Positions 51,108-59,393 of a stretch of 59,393 nt of DNA are shown here, piece by piece. The position numbers and the translations under genes were made by a program. Each line of letters starts with the position of its first letter. The first letter of the stretch is position 1. The notes below the pieces were generated by a model. It was not told the DNA's origin. It searched no databases and saw nothing but the letters and a program-made list of their open reading frames with translations. The DNA is from Halobacillus litoralis (GTDB lineage: Bacteria > Bacillota > Bacilli > Bacillales > Halobacillaceae): NCBI RefSeq assembly GCF_020524025.1, contig NZ_JAIVKN010000007.1, positions 1 through 59,393 on the forward strand, written 5' to 3'.

Positions 51108-52181
51108 TTATATGTGACGGTCTACAAACAGTTGTTCTTGTATTCGATCCAGTCCATCTCTTATTTTGGATGCCCGTATTTCACCTACACCATCTACTTC
51201 CACCAGTTCTTTTGTAGAAGCCTGAATCAGGTCGTCGAGTGTATTAAACCTTTCAACTAAATGCTCAATGATTAACGGCGGAAGACGCGGGATCCGACTA
51301 AGAATTCTATATCCTCTTGGATGAATTGGGTCAGACAGCTTGGTTGCAGGAGAGTAGCCCAGCAGTTTTAACACCTGTTCATCTGAAAGTAGTTCAGTAT
51401 TTGTGATTTCCTGCATTTTCTTCAGAATATAATAGGGTGTATAATCTGGACGTTTACTGTAGTCCTTCAAAAGCAGTGTAGCTTCTTCTTCAATATTGGA
51501 TACAAGTTCTGTTAATTGTAACTGGATCAGTCTGCCTTCTGTTCCCAGTTCATTGACATAGTTTAAGATCTCCGTCTTCGTTCTAAGGACCATTTCAATT
51601 CTATGAACCACTTGAACTACCTCAGAGAAGGAAACCATATTCTCAAACTCCATCGCTCCGAGGTTTGTCACACTCTGATCAAGTACATTTTTATATTTTT
51701 CTAACGTTTGAATCGCCTGATTGGCCTTTGTCAAAATAACTCCGATGTCTTTTAAGGAATAGCGCAAAGATCCCTTATATAACGTAATAACATTTCTACG
51801 CTGAGATATGGCGATTACAAGTGCTCCGGTCTGCTTCGCTACCCGCTCTGCTGTTCTGTGCCGCATGCCCGTTTCTGTCGATAAAATATCCGGGTCCGGC
51901 ATCAACTGAGCGTTTGCGAACAGAATCTTACTGCCCTCATCGTTCAAAATTAAAGCCCCGTCCATTTTGGCCAGTTCATAGAGATGGGCAGGAGTGAAAT
52001 CCGATTGAATATGAAATCCACCATCTACAAGATCACGCATGCTTTCCCCATAACCAAGTACAATTAAGCCACCGGTCTTCGCCCGCAGTACATTATCAAT
52101 TCCATCCCGAAGCGGTGTCCCGGGGGCTACTAGTTTAAGGATTTCTCCAATTCCATTTTCCTTCATCTCATGCCATTCCAT
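51108..52181 (-). CDS. disA: DNA integrity scanning diadenylate cyclase DisA
   Basis: 357 aa. DAC domain (about 1-145) with the DGA and RHR catalytic motifs ([19 protein letters not shown]) makes c-di-AMP; a helical linker (about 150-290) and a C-terminal RuvA-like helix-hairpin-helix ([20 protein letters not shown]) bind branched DNA. Couples DNA damage checks to c-di-AMP and sporulation. ATG immediately after the radA stop (TAAATG), GGGGGAAG upstream. Confidence 0.96.
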   Translation of the reverse strand: MEWHEMKENGIGEILKLVAPGTPLRDGIDNVLRAKTGGLIVLGYGESMRDLVDGGFHIQSDFTPAHLYELAKMDGALILNDEGSKILFANAQLMPDPDILSTETGMRHRTAERVAKQTGALVIAISQRRNVITLYKGSLRYSLKDIGVILTKANQAIQTLEKYKNVLDQSVTNLGAMEFENMVSFSEVVQVVHRIEMVLRTKTEILNYVNELGTEGRLIQLQLTELVSNIEEEATLLLKDYSKRPDYTPYYILKKMQEITNTELLSDEQVLKLLGYSPATKLSDPIHPRGYRILSRIPRLPPLIIEHLVERFNTLDDLIQASTKELVEVDGVGEIRASKIRDGLDRIQEQLFVDRHI

Positions 52182-53561
52182 TTACGCTTCCCCCAATGTG
52201 ACCTTCATTGCTTCCTGTACTGTACTTACACCAATCACTTCAATTTCAGAGGGTACTGTCCAGCCATCCATGTTCTTTTTAGGGATAATCACCCTTTTGA
52301 ATCCTAATTTAGCTGCTTCCTGAACTCGTTGTTCAATTCTTGCAACCCTCCGAATCTCTCCTGTCAGGCCGACTTCGCCTACGACAACATCATCCCCATT
52401 CGAAGATTGGTTACGGAAACTTGAGGCAATGCTTATCGCTACACCTAAATCTATAGCAGGCTCATCCAGTTTTACACCGCCTGCGACTTTTACGTAGGCA
52501 TCCTGATTTTGAAGAAGAAGACCCGCTCTTTTCTCAAGTACAGCCATTAGAAGAGGGACACGACTGTTATCCAAGCCAGTTGCCATACGTCTGGGATTTC
52601 CATAAGCGGTCGGTGATATTAGAGCCTGTATCTCAACGAGTACGGGTCTTGTACCTTCCATAGAAGCAACGACAATAGAGCCGGCCGCTCCCTGAGATCG
52701 CTCCTCCAGAAATATTTCAGAAGGGTTAAGGACTTCTTCTAATCCTTTTTCCTTCATTTCGAAAATACCCATTTCATGTGTGCTGCCGAAACGGTTCTTC
52801 ACACTTCGCAAAATCCGAAAAGTGTGGTGCCTCTCACCCTCAAAATATAGGACGGCATCTACCATATGCTCAAGTAACCGTGGACCAGCTATTGAACCTT
52901 CTTTAGTAACATGCCCCACGATAAAAATAGGAATACCTTTACTTTTAGCAATCCGCATTAATTGGCTTGTACACTCGCGCACTTGCGAAACACTTCCGGG
53001 GGCAGACGTCACGTCTTCCTTAAAGATGGTTTGAATAGAGTCAATGACCACAAATTTAGGGTCAATCGCTTCTATTTGGTTAATAACATCCTGTAGGTTC
53101 GTTTCTGATAAAACGTACAGTTCATCAGAAGTTATATCCAGTCGTTCCGCACGGAGTTTTGTCTGCCTGGATGACTCCTCTCCAGATATATACAAAACAG
53201 GAAAGTCGTCTTTAGCAATTTGCGCTGACACCTGAAGTAATAAAGTTGATTTTCCGATACCCGGATCACCGCCAATCAAAACCAGTGACCCAGCCACAAT
53301 TCCTCCGCCTAAAACGCGGTTAAATTCAGGCATATCTGTAGGCAGGCGCGGTTCTTTCTCTGATTTTATTTGTGTGATTTTTTCTGGCTTTGTTGTAGCG
53401 GATGTGGAACTTGTTTGGAATACATGACGTGAATTAGCTGCTGGTGCGCTCATTTCTTCAACGAGTGTGTTCCATTGATGACACGCCGGGCATTTCCCCA
53501 TCCATTTCGGCGTCTCATATCCACATTCCTGGCAAACAAACTTTGTTTTTCTTTTTGCCAA
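52182..53561 (-). CDS. radA: DNA repair protein RadA
   Basis: 459 aa. Zinc finger Cys10, Cys13, Cys24, Cys27 ([19 protein letters not shown]), RecA-like core with Walker [11 protein letters not shown] (about 97-106) and the RadA-specific KNRFG motif (SVKNRFGST), and a C-terminal Lon-protease-like domain. Processes recombination intermediates by branch migration; works with DisA in B. subtilis. TTG start about 10 bases after GGAG. Directly coupled to disA. Confidence 0.96.
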   Translation of the reverse strand: MAKRKTKFVCQECGYETPKWMGKCPACHQWNTLVEEMSAPAANSRHVFQTSSTSATTKPEKITQIKSEKEPRLPTDMPEFNRVLGGGIVAGSLVLIGGDPGIGKSTLLLQVSAQIAKDDFPVLYISGEESSRQTKLRAERLDITSDELYVLSETNLQDVINQIEAIDPKFVVIDSIQTIFKEDVTSAPGSVSQVRECTSQLMRIAKSKGIPIFIVGHVTKEGSIAGPRLLEHMVDAVLYFEGERHHTFRILRSVKNRFGSTHEMGIFEMKEKGLEEVLNPSEIFLEERSQGAAGSIVVASMEGTRPVLVEIQALISPTAYGNPRRMATGLDNSRVPLLMAVLEKRAGLLLQNQDAYVKVAGGVKLDEPAIDLGVAISIASSFRNQSSNGDDVVVGEVGLTGEIRRVARIEQRVQEAAKLGFKRVIIPKKNMDGWTVPSEIEVIGVSTVQEAMKVTLGEA

Positions 53562-53670
53562 GCGAACATCGCTCCTATTCTTAAAATTTTATACGAAAAA
53601 GGTTGTGAAAAAGTTTCACAGTCTTAACATTTCTATTAAATCCGTCATGAATAAATGATAGCGGAAGAAG

Positions 53671-53705
53671 AAAAAAATCGGAAGGCAAACACCTTCCGAT
53701 TTTCA
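53671..53705 (-). terminator. Terminator after clpC
   Basis: Minus-strand AAAATCGGAAGG, 6-base loop, CCTTCCGATTTTTTT: 12-base perfect stem. Ends the ctsR operon before radA. Confidence 0.93.
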
Positions 53706-53722
53706 ATAAGATCACATACCCA

Positions 53723-56185
53723 TTAATTTGTTGATGACTCCTGTTGTGTGTGAACAACAAAGTTTTTATTTTCGTCCAAGTCAATCTTAACCTTTTGACC
53801 TTTCGCAATGTTTTCTTTTAAGAGCTCTTCGGACAGAAGGTCTTCCACATTCTTTTGAATGGAACGGCGTAGAGGACGCGCTCCATATTCTGGATCAAAG
53901 CCGGACTCTGCAATGTGAGTAATAGCTTCATCAGTTAGTGTAAAGTCAATTTCTTGTTCCTGCAGACGTTTCCTTAACTCTTCTGCCATCAATGTTACAA
54001 TGTCTTTCATGTGTTTTCTCTCAAGAGAGTGGAAGACAATGGTTTCATCGATACGGTTCAAGAATTCAGGACGGAAGGCTTTTTTCAGAGCATCCGTAAC
54101 TTTAGACTTCATGTCTTTATAATCCTGATCGGCTTCACCCATAGAGAATCCAACATATTTGTTTTGTTTCAGCTCTTGAGCTCCTACGTTTGAAGTCATA
54201 ATCAACACGGTATTTCGGAAATCAACGACACGCCCTTTTGAATCTGTCAGACGGCCATCTTCAAGTACTTGAAGAAGGATGTTGAATACTTCCGGGTGCG
54301 CTTTTTCAATCTCATCCAATAAGACAACGGAATATGGTTTGTTACGCACTTTTTCAGTAAGCTGACCACCTTCATCGTAACCTACATAGCCAGGAGGTGA
54401 ACCGACAAGGCGGGACGTGCTGTGTTTTTCCATATATTCAGACATGTCGATTCGAATCATGGCATCTTCTTCGCCAAACATGCTTTCAGCTAGAGCACGC
54501 GCAAGTTCTGTTTTACCGACTCCTGTAGGTCCTAAGAAAATGAATGAACCAATTGGACGCTTAGGATCTTTCAAACCAGCTCTAGCACGACGAATGGCTT
54601 TAGAAATGGACTTGACTGCTTCCTCCTGTCCAATGACGCGATTATGAAGGGTGTCTTCAAGATGAAGAAGACGCTCACTTTCATCTTTTGTCATTTTTGA
54701 TACAGGTACTCCTGTCCAGGTAGATACAACGGATGCGATATCCTCGACCGTAACCTCGGAATCTTCCTGACCCTGCTTTTCCTTCCACTCGTCTTTCGTT
54801 TGTTCCAGTTCATCTCTTAGGCGCTGCTCACTATCCCGTAAAGAAGCTGCTTTTTCAAATTCCTGACTTTGAACAGCTGCATCTTTTTCTTTGCGTACCT
54901 CTTCAAGCTTCTGCTCAAGTTCTTTCAAGTTCGGTGGTGCTGTATAAGAACGAAGTCGCACCTTAGATGCCGCTTCATCAATAAGGTCAATCGCTTTGTC
55001 CGGAAGGAAGCGGTCGGTAATGTAACGATCAGAGAAACGTACAGCAGAATCAATGGATTCGTCTGTAATCGTCACACGGTGGTGTGCTTCATAACGATCA
55101 CGCAGCCCCTGCAGAATTTGAACCGATTCATCCAGTGTAGGCTCATCTACTTGAATAGGCTGGAACCTGCGCTCTAACGCTGCATCTTTTTCAATATACT
55201 TGCGGTATTCATCTAATGTTGTAGCACCAATACATTGCAGCTCACCGCGGGCAAGTGAAGGTTTTAGAATATTAGAAGCATCGATAGCTCCCTCTGCGCC
55301 ACCTGCACCAATTAGAGTATGCAGCTCATCAATGAATAAGATAATGTTGCCTGCCTGGCGTATCTCTTCCATCACTTTCTTCAAACGGTCTTCAAATTCT
55401 CCGCGGTATTTCGTACCTGCGACAACCGTACCCATATCGAGCGTCATAACACGCTTATCACGCAAGATTTCAGGCACCTCATTATTCATGATTTGCTGGG
55501 CAAGACCTTCGGCGATCGCTGTTTTACCAACACCGGGCTCACCCACCAGGACCGGATTGTTTTTCGTACGACGGCTTAAGACTTGAATGACACGCTCAAT
55601 TTCTTTGCTACGGCCGATAACGGGATCGATATTCCCCTCTTTGGCAATAGCAGTTAGATCACGCGCCAGGGAATCTAGTGTTGGAGTGTTCGCATTGGCT
55701 GCCTGGGCTCCTGAGCCGCCGCCTCGGCGATTTTGTCCACCAGTAGATTCATTGTTCCCCAATAACTGCAGGACTTGTTGACGGGCTTTATTTAAGCTGA
55801 CACCAAGATTGTTCAGAACTCTTGCCGCCACACCTTCGCCTTCACGAATTAATCCCAGCAGGATGTGTTCTGTTCCTACATAGGAGTGACCTAGTTTACG
55901 AGCTTCATCCATAGAAAGTTCAATAACTTTTTTAGCACGCGGGGTGTAATGAATAGTCTGGGATACTTTTTCCCCTTTTCCAATCAGCTTTTCTACCTCT
56001 TGCTGAATCTTAGTGGATTCAAGACCTAAAGCCGTTAATGCTTTAGCAGCAATTCCTTCGCCTTCGCTAACAAGGCCGAGAAGAATATGCTCTGTACCAA
56101 TATTATTATGACCTAAACGTACCGCCTCTTCCTGCGCTAGTGCCAACACTTTTTGTGCTCTTTCTGTAAATCGCCCAAACATCAT
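53723..56185 (-). CDS. clpC: Hsp100/Clp ATPase ClpC
   Basis: 820 aa. Two Clp N repeats (about 1-145), AAA1 with GEPGVGKT (215-222), a middle UVR/coiled domain (about 419-460), AAA2 with GPTGVGKT (552-559) and a C-terminal domain. Unfolds substrates, including McsB-phosphorylated ones, for ClpP. I start at the ATG 8 bases after GGAGG ([10 protein letters not shown]); the ATG two codons earlier is too close. Last gene of the ctsR operon. Confidence 0.97.
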   Translation of the reverse strand: MMFGRFTERAQKVLALAQEEAVRLGHNNIGTEHILLGLVSEGEGIAAKALTALGLESTKIQQEVEKLIGKGEKVSQTIHYTPRAKKVIELSMDEARKLGHSYVGTEHILLGLIREGEGVAARVLNNLGVSLNKARQQVLQLLGNNESTGGQNRRGGGSGAQAANANTPTLDSLARDLTAIAKEGNIDPVIGRSKEIERVIQVLSRRTKNNPVLVGEPGVGKTAIAEGLAQQIMNNEVPEILRDKRVMTLDMGTVVAGTKYRGEFEDRLKKVMEEIRQAGNIILFIDELHTLIGAGGAEGAIDASNILKPSLARGELQCIGATTLDEYRKYIEKDAALERRFQPIQVDEPTLDESVQILQGLRDRYEAHHRVTITDESIDSAVRFSDRYITDRFLPDKAIDLIDEAASKVRLRSYTAPPNLKELEQKLEEVRKEKDAAVQSQEFEKAASLRDSEQRLRDELEQTKDEWKEKQGQEDSEVTVEDIASVVSTWTGVPVSKMTKDESERLLHLEDTLHNRVIGQEEAVKSISKAIRRARAGLKDPKRPIGSFIFLGPTGVGKTELARALAESMFGEEDAMIRIDMSEYMEKHSTSRLVGSPPGYVGYDEGGQLTEKVRNKPYSVVLLDEIEKAHPEVFNILLQVLEDGRLTDSKGRVVDFRNTVLIMTSNVGAQELKQNKYVGFSMGEADQDYKDMKSKVTDALKKAFRPEFLNRIDETIVFHSLERKHMKDIVTLMAEELRKRLQEQEIDFTLTDEAITHIAESGFDPEYGARPLRRSIQKNVEDLLSEELLKENIAKGQKVKIDLDENKNFVVHTQQESSTN

Positions 56186-56203
56186 GGACATTCCCTCCTA
56201 ACA

Positions 56204-57274
56204 TTATTCTTCATTTTCTAATTGAAGTCGTTCTCTGATTAATGAGGCTCTTCTTACATCTCTTTCCTCAGGGGATAAAGTATCTTTTGCATATTGTTGC
56301 AGGAACCCGGGTTGTGTTAAGACCATTAGCTCATTAAGAATTGTTCGTGGAATGTCATCAATAAGGCCAAGATCAATGCCCAGCCGAAGATCAGAAAGGC
56401 ATTTAGCCGCCTCTTTAGACTCTATGATTCGGCTGTTAGTCAAAACACCATAAGATCTAAAAATACGATCTTCCAACTGTAGACTGGACCTATTCATTAA
56501 GGCTGCTCTTGCCCGGCGTTCTTGATCAATTAATTGTTTCACAACACTGTGAAGATCCTCTACAATGTCTTCTTCAGATTTACCCAATGTAATCTGATTA
56601 GAGATTTGAAAAATGTTTCCTACAGCTTCACTACCCTCTCCATATATCCCCCTGACCACCAACCCCAGCTGATTAATTGCCGGTGTCATACGGTTAATCT
56701 GTTGAGTCATGGACAGAGCCGGCAGGTGCATCATTACTGAGGCTCTCATGCCTGTGCCTACATTGGTCGGGCACGCTGTTAGATATCCTCGTTTCTCATC
56801 AAACGCATAATCTATCTTTTCTTCAAGCCAATCATCCAGCTGGGTGGCCTGTTCCAGCGCTTGATCTAATTGAAAACCAGGAAAATATAACTGAATACGA
56901 ACATGGTCCTCTTCATTAATCATGATCGAAACCTGCTCATTTTGAGAAATAAGTGTCGCTGATTTCTCCGATTTCTCAGCCAAATGAGGGCTGATTAAGT
57001 GTTTCTCTACAAGTACTCGTTTTTCAACCGGCTGCAAATCTTTCATTTGGATCAGTTCGAAGTTTTTATAGTCACGAAATGAGGTTTCTTTAAAACCGTC
57101 TTTGAAAAACTCCAATACTTTCTCCAATGTTTCTTCGGAAGCAATGATAGGAAATGGATATTGAGAGAAATTACGAGCTAGTCGAATGCGGCTGCTCATA
57201 ACAATGTCACTATCAGGGCCTTCCTGCTTCATCCACGGGCTGATCGCTTCATTCATAAATTGCTGTAATGACAT
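56204..57274 (-). CDS. mcsB: Protein-arginine kinase McsB
   Basis: 356 aa phosphagen-kinase fold. [18 protein letters not shown] near the N-terminus, [20 protein letters not shown] and [20 protein letters not shown] form the nucleotide and guanidinium site. Phosphorylates Arg residues on CtsR and other proteins to mark them for ClpCP. Starts at ATG overlapping the mcsA end, which suggests coupling to its activator McsA. Confidence 0.96.
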   Translation of the reverse strand: MSLQQFMNEAISPWMKQEGPDSDIVMSSRIRLARNFSQYPFPIIASEETLEKVLEFFKDGFKETSFRDYKNFELIQMKDLQPVEKRVLVEKHLISPHLAEKSEKSATLISQNEQVSIMINEEDHVRIQLYFPGFQLDQALEQATQLDDWLEEKIDYAFDEKRGYLTACPTNVGTGMRASVMMHLPALSMTQQINRMTPAINQLGLVVRGIYGEGSEAVGNIFQISNQITLGKSEEDIVEDLHSVVKQLIDQERRARAALMNRSSLQLEDRIFRSYGVLTNSRIIESKEAAKCLSDLRLGIDLGLIDDIPRTILNELMVLTQPGFLQQYAKDTLSPEERDVRRASLIRERLQLENEE

Positions 57275-57822
57275 TACTCTTCACCACCCTCACCTTGATG
57301 AAGCTTACTCTCCAGGGATCTTACCCTATCTCTAACTTTCGCTGCTTCTTCGAATTCTTCCTGCTCAATTAATTGTCGAAGATTAGTTTTATATTGTTCT
57401 ATTTCTTTCTTTAGATGAAGATTTCCACCTTCTCTTTTAGGAATCTTTCCGTCATGGAGGGTATTCCCACTGTGGACTCTTCGTAAAATTGGATTTAAGC
57501 GTTCATCAAAAGTGTTATAACATTCTGCACATCCAAACTTTCCTATATGAGCAAATTCATCATAGGTCAGTCCGCAATTCGGACATTTTAAGGTTTCTTT
57601 CCTTTTGTAAGAATGAGCGGTTTGTCCGCCAAGAGGAGAAGGACTTTCTGAATGAAATAAACCAGAAAGTAAATCGTTTAACGTAAAGTTCTCTTCCCCA
57701 TAGTTCATGTACCCTTTTTCCTTTGCACACTGGTCACAAACATGAATTTCCGTTTTTTTACCGTTTACCACCTGAGTCAAATGCACCGTCGCTGTTCGCT
57801 GGTGACACTCCTGGCATTCCAT
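57274..57822 (-). CDS. mcsA: Protein-arginine kinase activator McsA
   Basis: 182 aa. Four Cys-x2-Cys zinc motifs (CQEC, CDQC, CPNC, CAEC) in the first two-thirds and a C-terminal UVR domain (about 140-175). Activates McsB. I start at the ATG of MECQECHQ, 8 bases after GGAG; the open frame nine codons upstream lies over the ctsR end. Confidence 0.95.
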   Translation of the reverse strand: MECQECHQRTATVHLTQVVNGKKTEIHVCDQCAKEKGYMNYGEENFTLNDLLSGLFHSESPSPLGGQTAHSYKRKETLKCPNCGLTYDEFAHIGKFGCAECYNTFDERLNPILRRVHSGNTLHDGKIPKREGGNLHLKKEIEQYKTNLRQLIEQEEFEEAAKVRDRVRSLESKLHQGEGGEE

Positions 57823-57842
57823 CTCAATCTCTCCTTTCCCAC

Positions 57843-58307
57843 TCAGCATTTATATTGAAGGGTAAATAACATTGCTGTCATAATTCGAGCTCGTACTTCA
57901 TCACGAATTGGCAGGGGAAAAGCTAAGACATCGCGGTCTATCACACTTTCCATCAGTTTACCTTCCCGCAAAGTAATAATTTCATAATCCACCAGCCGAG
58001 CTAAAACATCGACCGCCTTATTTTGGGATACCCGCGGATGGATAAGCCCCATTACCTCTTCAATCATCTCTGAATCTTTGCGATGTTGAACACGGCTGAT
58101 ACGGATATATCCACCGCCTCCGCGTTTACTTTCTACTATATATCCTTTTTCCACGGTAAAACGTGTCTTAATCACATAATTAATTTGAGAAGGCACACAT
58201 TGAAATTTTTCTGCTAGTTCACTTCGCTTTATTTCAATGGACTCTGGATAATTTTCATCGAGTATCTTTAACAGATACTCTTCTATAATGTCAGATATAT
58301 TCCGCAT
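57843..58307 (-). CDS. ctsR: Transcriptional repressor CtsR
   Basis: 154 aa. N-terminal winged helix-turn-helix (about 1-70, IIEEYLLKILDE through GGGGYIRI, with the Gly-rich heat-sensing loop ESKRGGGGYIRI) and a C-terminal dimerisation domain targeted by McsB. Represses its own operon through the box at 58330-58346. ATG with GGGGGAGGG. First gene of ctsR-mcsA-mcsB-clpC. Confidence 0.97.
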   Translation of the reverse strand: MRNISDIIEEYLLKILDENYPESIEIKRSELAEKFQCVPSQINYVIKTRFTVEKGYIVESKRGGGGYIRISRVQHRKDSEMIEEVMGLIHPRVSQNKAVDVLARLVDYEIITLREGKLMESVIDRDVLAFPLPIRDEVRARIMTAMLFTLQYKC

Positions 58308-58329
58308 TGTCCCTCCCCCTTCTTCTGAC

Positions 58330-58346
58330 TTTGACTATCTTTGACT
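58330..58346 (-). promoter_or_regulatory. CtsR operator
   Basis: Minus-strand direct heptads AGTCAAA, GAT, AGTCAAA: an exact match to RGTCAAA-NAN-RGTCAAA. It lies between the -10 box and the ctsR start, where bound CtsR would block transcription. Confidence 0.95.
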
Positions 58347-58354
58347 TTAATTTT

Positions 58355-58382
58355 ATTATACTCATTTTTAATTGTCACGCAA
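58355..58382 (-). promoter_or_regulatory. ctsR operon promoter
   Basis: Minus-strand TTGCGT (58377-58382), 16 bases, TATAAT (58355-58360). Consensus -10 next to the CtsR box. No CIRCE element seen. Confidence 0.72.
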
Positions 58383-58442
58383 CTAAATTGTTTATGTCTT
58401 GCTACATCTTCTATGTTTCCCCTTTTCAACATGAAATAAAAC

Positions 58443-58471
58443 AAAAAAACTACGCAGTTTCAACTGCGCAG
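58443..58471 (-). terminator. Terminator after the MgtC-family gene
   Basis: Minus-strand CTGCGCAGTT, GA, AACTGCGTAG then T7. It sits between the MgtC-like gene and the ctsR promoter. Confidence 0.88.
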
Positions 58472-58487
58472 GGGGGTGGGAAAGTGC

Positions 58488-59180
58488 TTAAAAACTGTGG
58501 CCGCAATCATCGACACCATCAATTTGTGTTAATTGTTCCAACAGTGTAGACCTTTCAAAGGTTTGATGCTTTTCTAATTCTACTACTACGCGCTTTTGTT
58601 CCGCGTCTAAGGTCGTGACATCCAGTTTTCGTATATTTAGATTCATTTGTTCAAATAAAGATAGAATTTTATTTATCTCCACATCTTTTCGAACAGTAAT
58701 ATGAAAGATGTTTTTTCTATTTCCATTAAATTTCTCTTTTTCAATTTTATTTAGGAATACGAGGCTCATTAACACAAGGACCGTAGTAACTGTAGCCATA
58801 TCATACATGCCTGCACCTACCACTAAACCGATACCAGCTACTGTCCAAATAGAAGCCGCTGTAGTTAACCCTCTAATTGTCATCCCATTGACTATAATCG
58901 TACCCGCACCAAGAAAACCGATTCCACTAATGACATAGGAGGGAATTCTGGCAGGATCAAACCGGACATGCTCATATTTATCGATATACTCCTCAAATCC
59001 ATATAAGGAAAGCAGCATCATTAAACATGCACCGACACCTACTAAAATATGTGTTCGAAAACCTGCCGAATGATTTTTGACTTCTCTTTCAAACCCAATT
59101 AAACCGGAAAGAATCAAGGCAAAAAAGAGGCGAAATACAAACAATAGTATTTCTTCGTGAAAGAAGTAGGACCACTCCAT
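58488..59180 (-). CDS. MgtC/SapB-family membrane protein
   Basis: 230 aa. Four to five membrane helices in the first 150 residues with the family motif LSGLIGFEREVKNHSAGFRTHILVGVGACL (key part GLIGFERE...AGFRTH) and GIGFLGAGTI; a soluble C-terminal ACT-like domain (about 155-230). The family is linked to Mg2+ or acid stress and membrane potential, with no firm biochemical function; B. subtilis SapB is a relative. ATG with GGAGGAGG. It stands between the rRNA operon and ctsR, a gene not in this place in B. subtilis. Confidence 0.88.
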   Translation of the reverse strand: MEWSYFFHEEILLFVFRLFFALILSGLIGFEREVKNHSAGFRTHILVGVGACLMMLLSLYGFEEYIDKYEHVRFDPARIPSYVISGIGFLGAGTIIVNGMTIRGLTTAASIWTVAGIGLVVGAGMYDMATVTTVLVLMSLVFLNKIEKEKFNGNRKNIFHITVRKDVEINKILSLFEQMNLNIRKLDVTTLDAEQKRVVVELEKHQTFERSTLLEQLTQIDGVDDCGHSF

Positions 59181-59224
59181 AGTTGACCTCCTCCCCTTAT
59201 GTATATGCTGGAATAATTGAATAT

Positions 59225-59258
59225 AGAAAAAACCAGAAGATTTTTCTTCTGGTTTTCT
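59225..59258 (-). terminator. rRNA operon terminator
   Basis: Minus-strand AAAACCAGAAGA, AAAA loop, TCTTCTGGTTTT plus T: 12-base perfect stem 10 bases past 5S rRNA. No tRNA genes follow the 5S. Confidence 0.93.
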
Positions 59259-59265
59259 ATCAAAT

Positions 59266-59381
59266 GACGTGGCAGCGTCCTACTCTCACGGGGGTAAACC
59301 CGACTACCATCGGCGCTGAAGAGCTTAACTGCTGTGTTCGGCATGGGAACAGGTGTGACCTCTTCGCCTTCACCACCACAT
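59266..59381 (-). rRNA. rrf: 5S rRNA
   Basis: Minus-strand ATGTGGTGGTGAAGGCGAAG start, loop region CCGAACACAGCAGTTAAGC and 3' end GGACGCTGCCACGT; the two ends pair as helix I. Full length at about 116 bases. It ends an rRNA operon that enters from the right. Confidence 0.96.
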
Positions 59382-59393
59382 CAATATAAAGTT

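Overview
The window is a low-GC Firmicutes chromosome segment, almost certainly a spore-forming Bacillaceae. Gene order follows the Bacillus subtilis block that runs from ctsR through the str, S10, spc and alpha ribosomal clusters to pdaB. The sporulation genes (pdaB, kbaA, gerD, cwlD, sigH), the McsA/McsB/ClpC/CtsR module, a zinc-type TTG-start adenylate kinase and strong AGGAGG ribosome binding sites all agree. A marine or halophilic genus such as Halobacillus or its relatives is possible, but I cannot prove genus from the sequence alone. Nearly all genes lie on the minus strand, so transcription runs right to left. The block is bounded by two rRNA operons in the same orientation: the 5S gene of one at the right edge and the 5' end of the 16S gene of the next at the left edge.

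Right to left: 5S rRNA and terminator; a MgtC/SapB-family membrane protein; the CtsR-box-controlled ctsR-mcsA-mcsB-clpC stress operon; radA-disA; the PIN/TRAM gene yacL followed by an in-frame ispD-ispF fusion; gltX; a cysteine T-box riboswitch ahead of cysE-cysS-mrnC-rlmB-rae1; sigH; rpmGB-secE; nusG; rplK-rplA; the L10 leader with rplJ-rplL; a RsmC-like methyltransferase; rpoB-rpoC; an L7Ae-like K-turn protein; the str genes rpsL-rpsG-fusA-tuf; the S10 operon rpsJ to rpsQ; the spc operon rplN to rpmJ including secY, adk, map and infA; the alpha operon rpsM-rpsK-rpoA-rplQ; the ECF transporter energizing module ecfA1-ecfA2-ecfT with truA; rplM-rpsI behind an L13 leader; a structured intergenic element; cwlD; salA; then gerD (+), kbaA (-) and pdaB (+), the only two genes read left to right being gerD and pdaB; a small conserved-looking gene; and three tandem promoters for the next rRNA operon.

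The genes work together as the core of gene expression: most ribosomal proteins, all large RNA polymerase subunits, translation factors, protein export, rRNA and tRNA modification and tRNA charging, with protein quality control and sporulation genes attached. No phage, insertion sequence, CRISPR array or defence locus was seen, and there is no wholly new system in the accessory sense. The unusual points are regulatory or architectural: the IspDF fusion with an internal start signal, long dyads built around the salA and ybxF promoters, a mutually exclusive hairpin pair ahead of rpoB, a hairpin hiding the L33 ribosome binding site, a terminator that begins inside the ybxF stop codon, and a roughly 170-base inverted-repeat element between cwlD and rpsI where B. 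subtilis has ybaJ-ybaK. Many core genes start with TTG or GTG.
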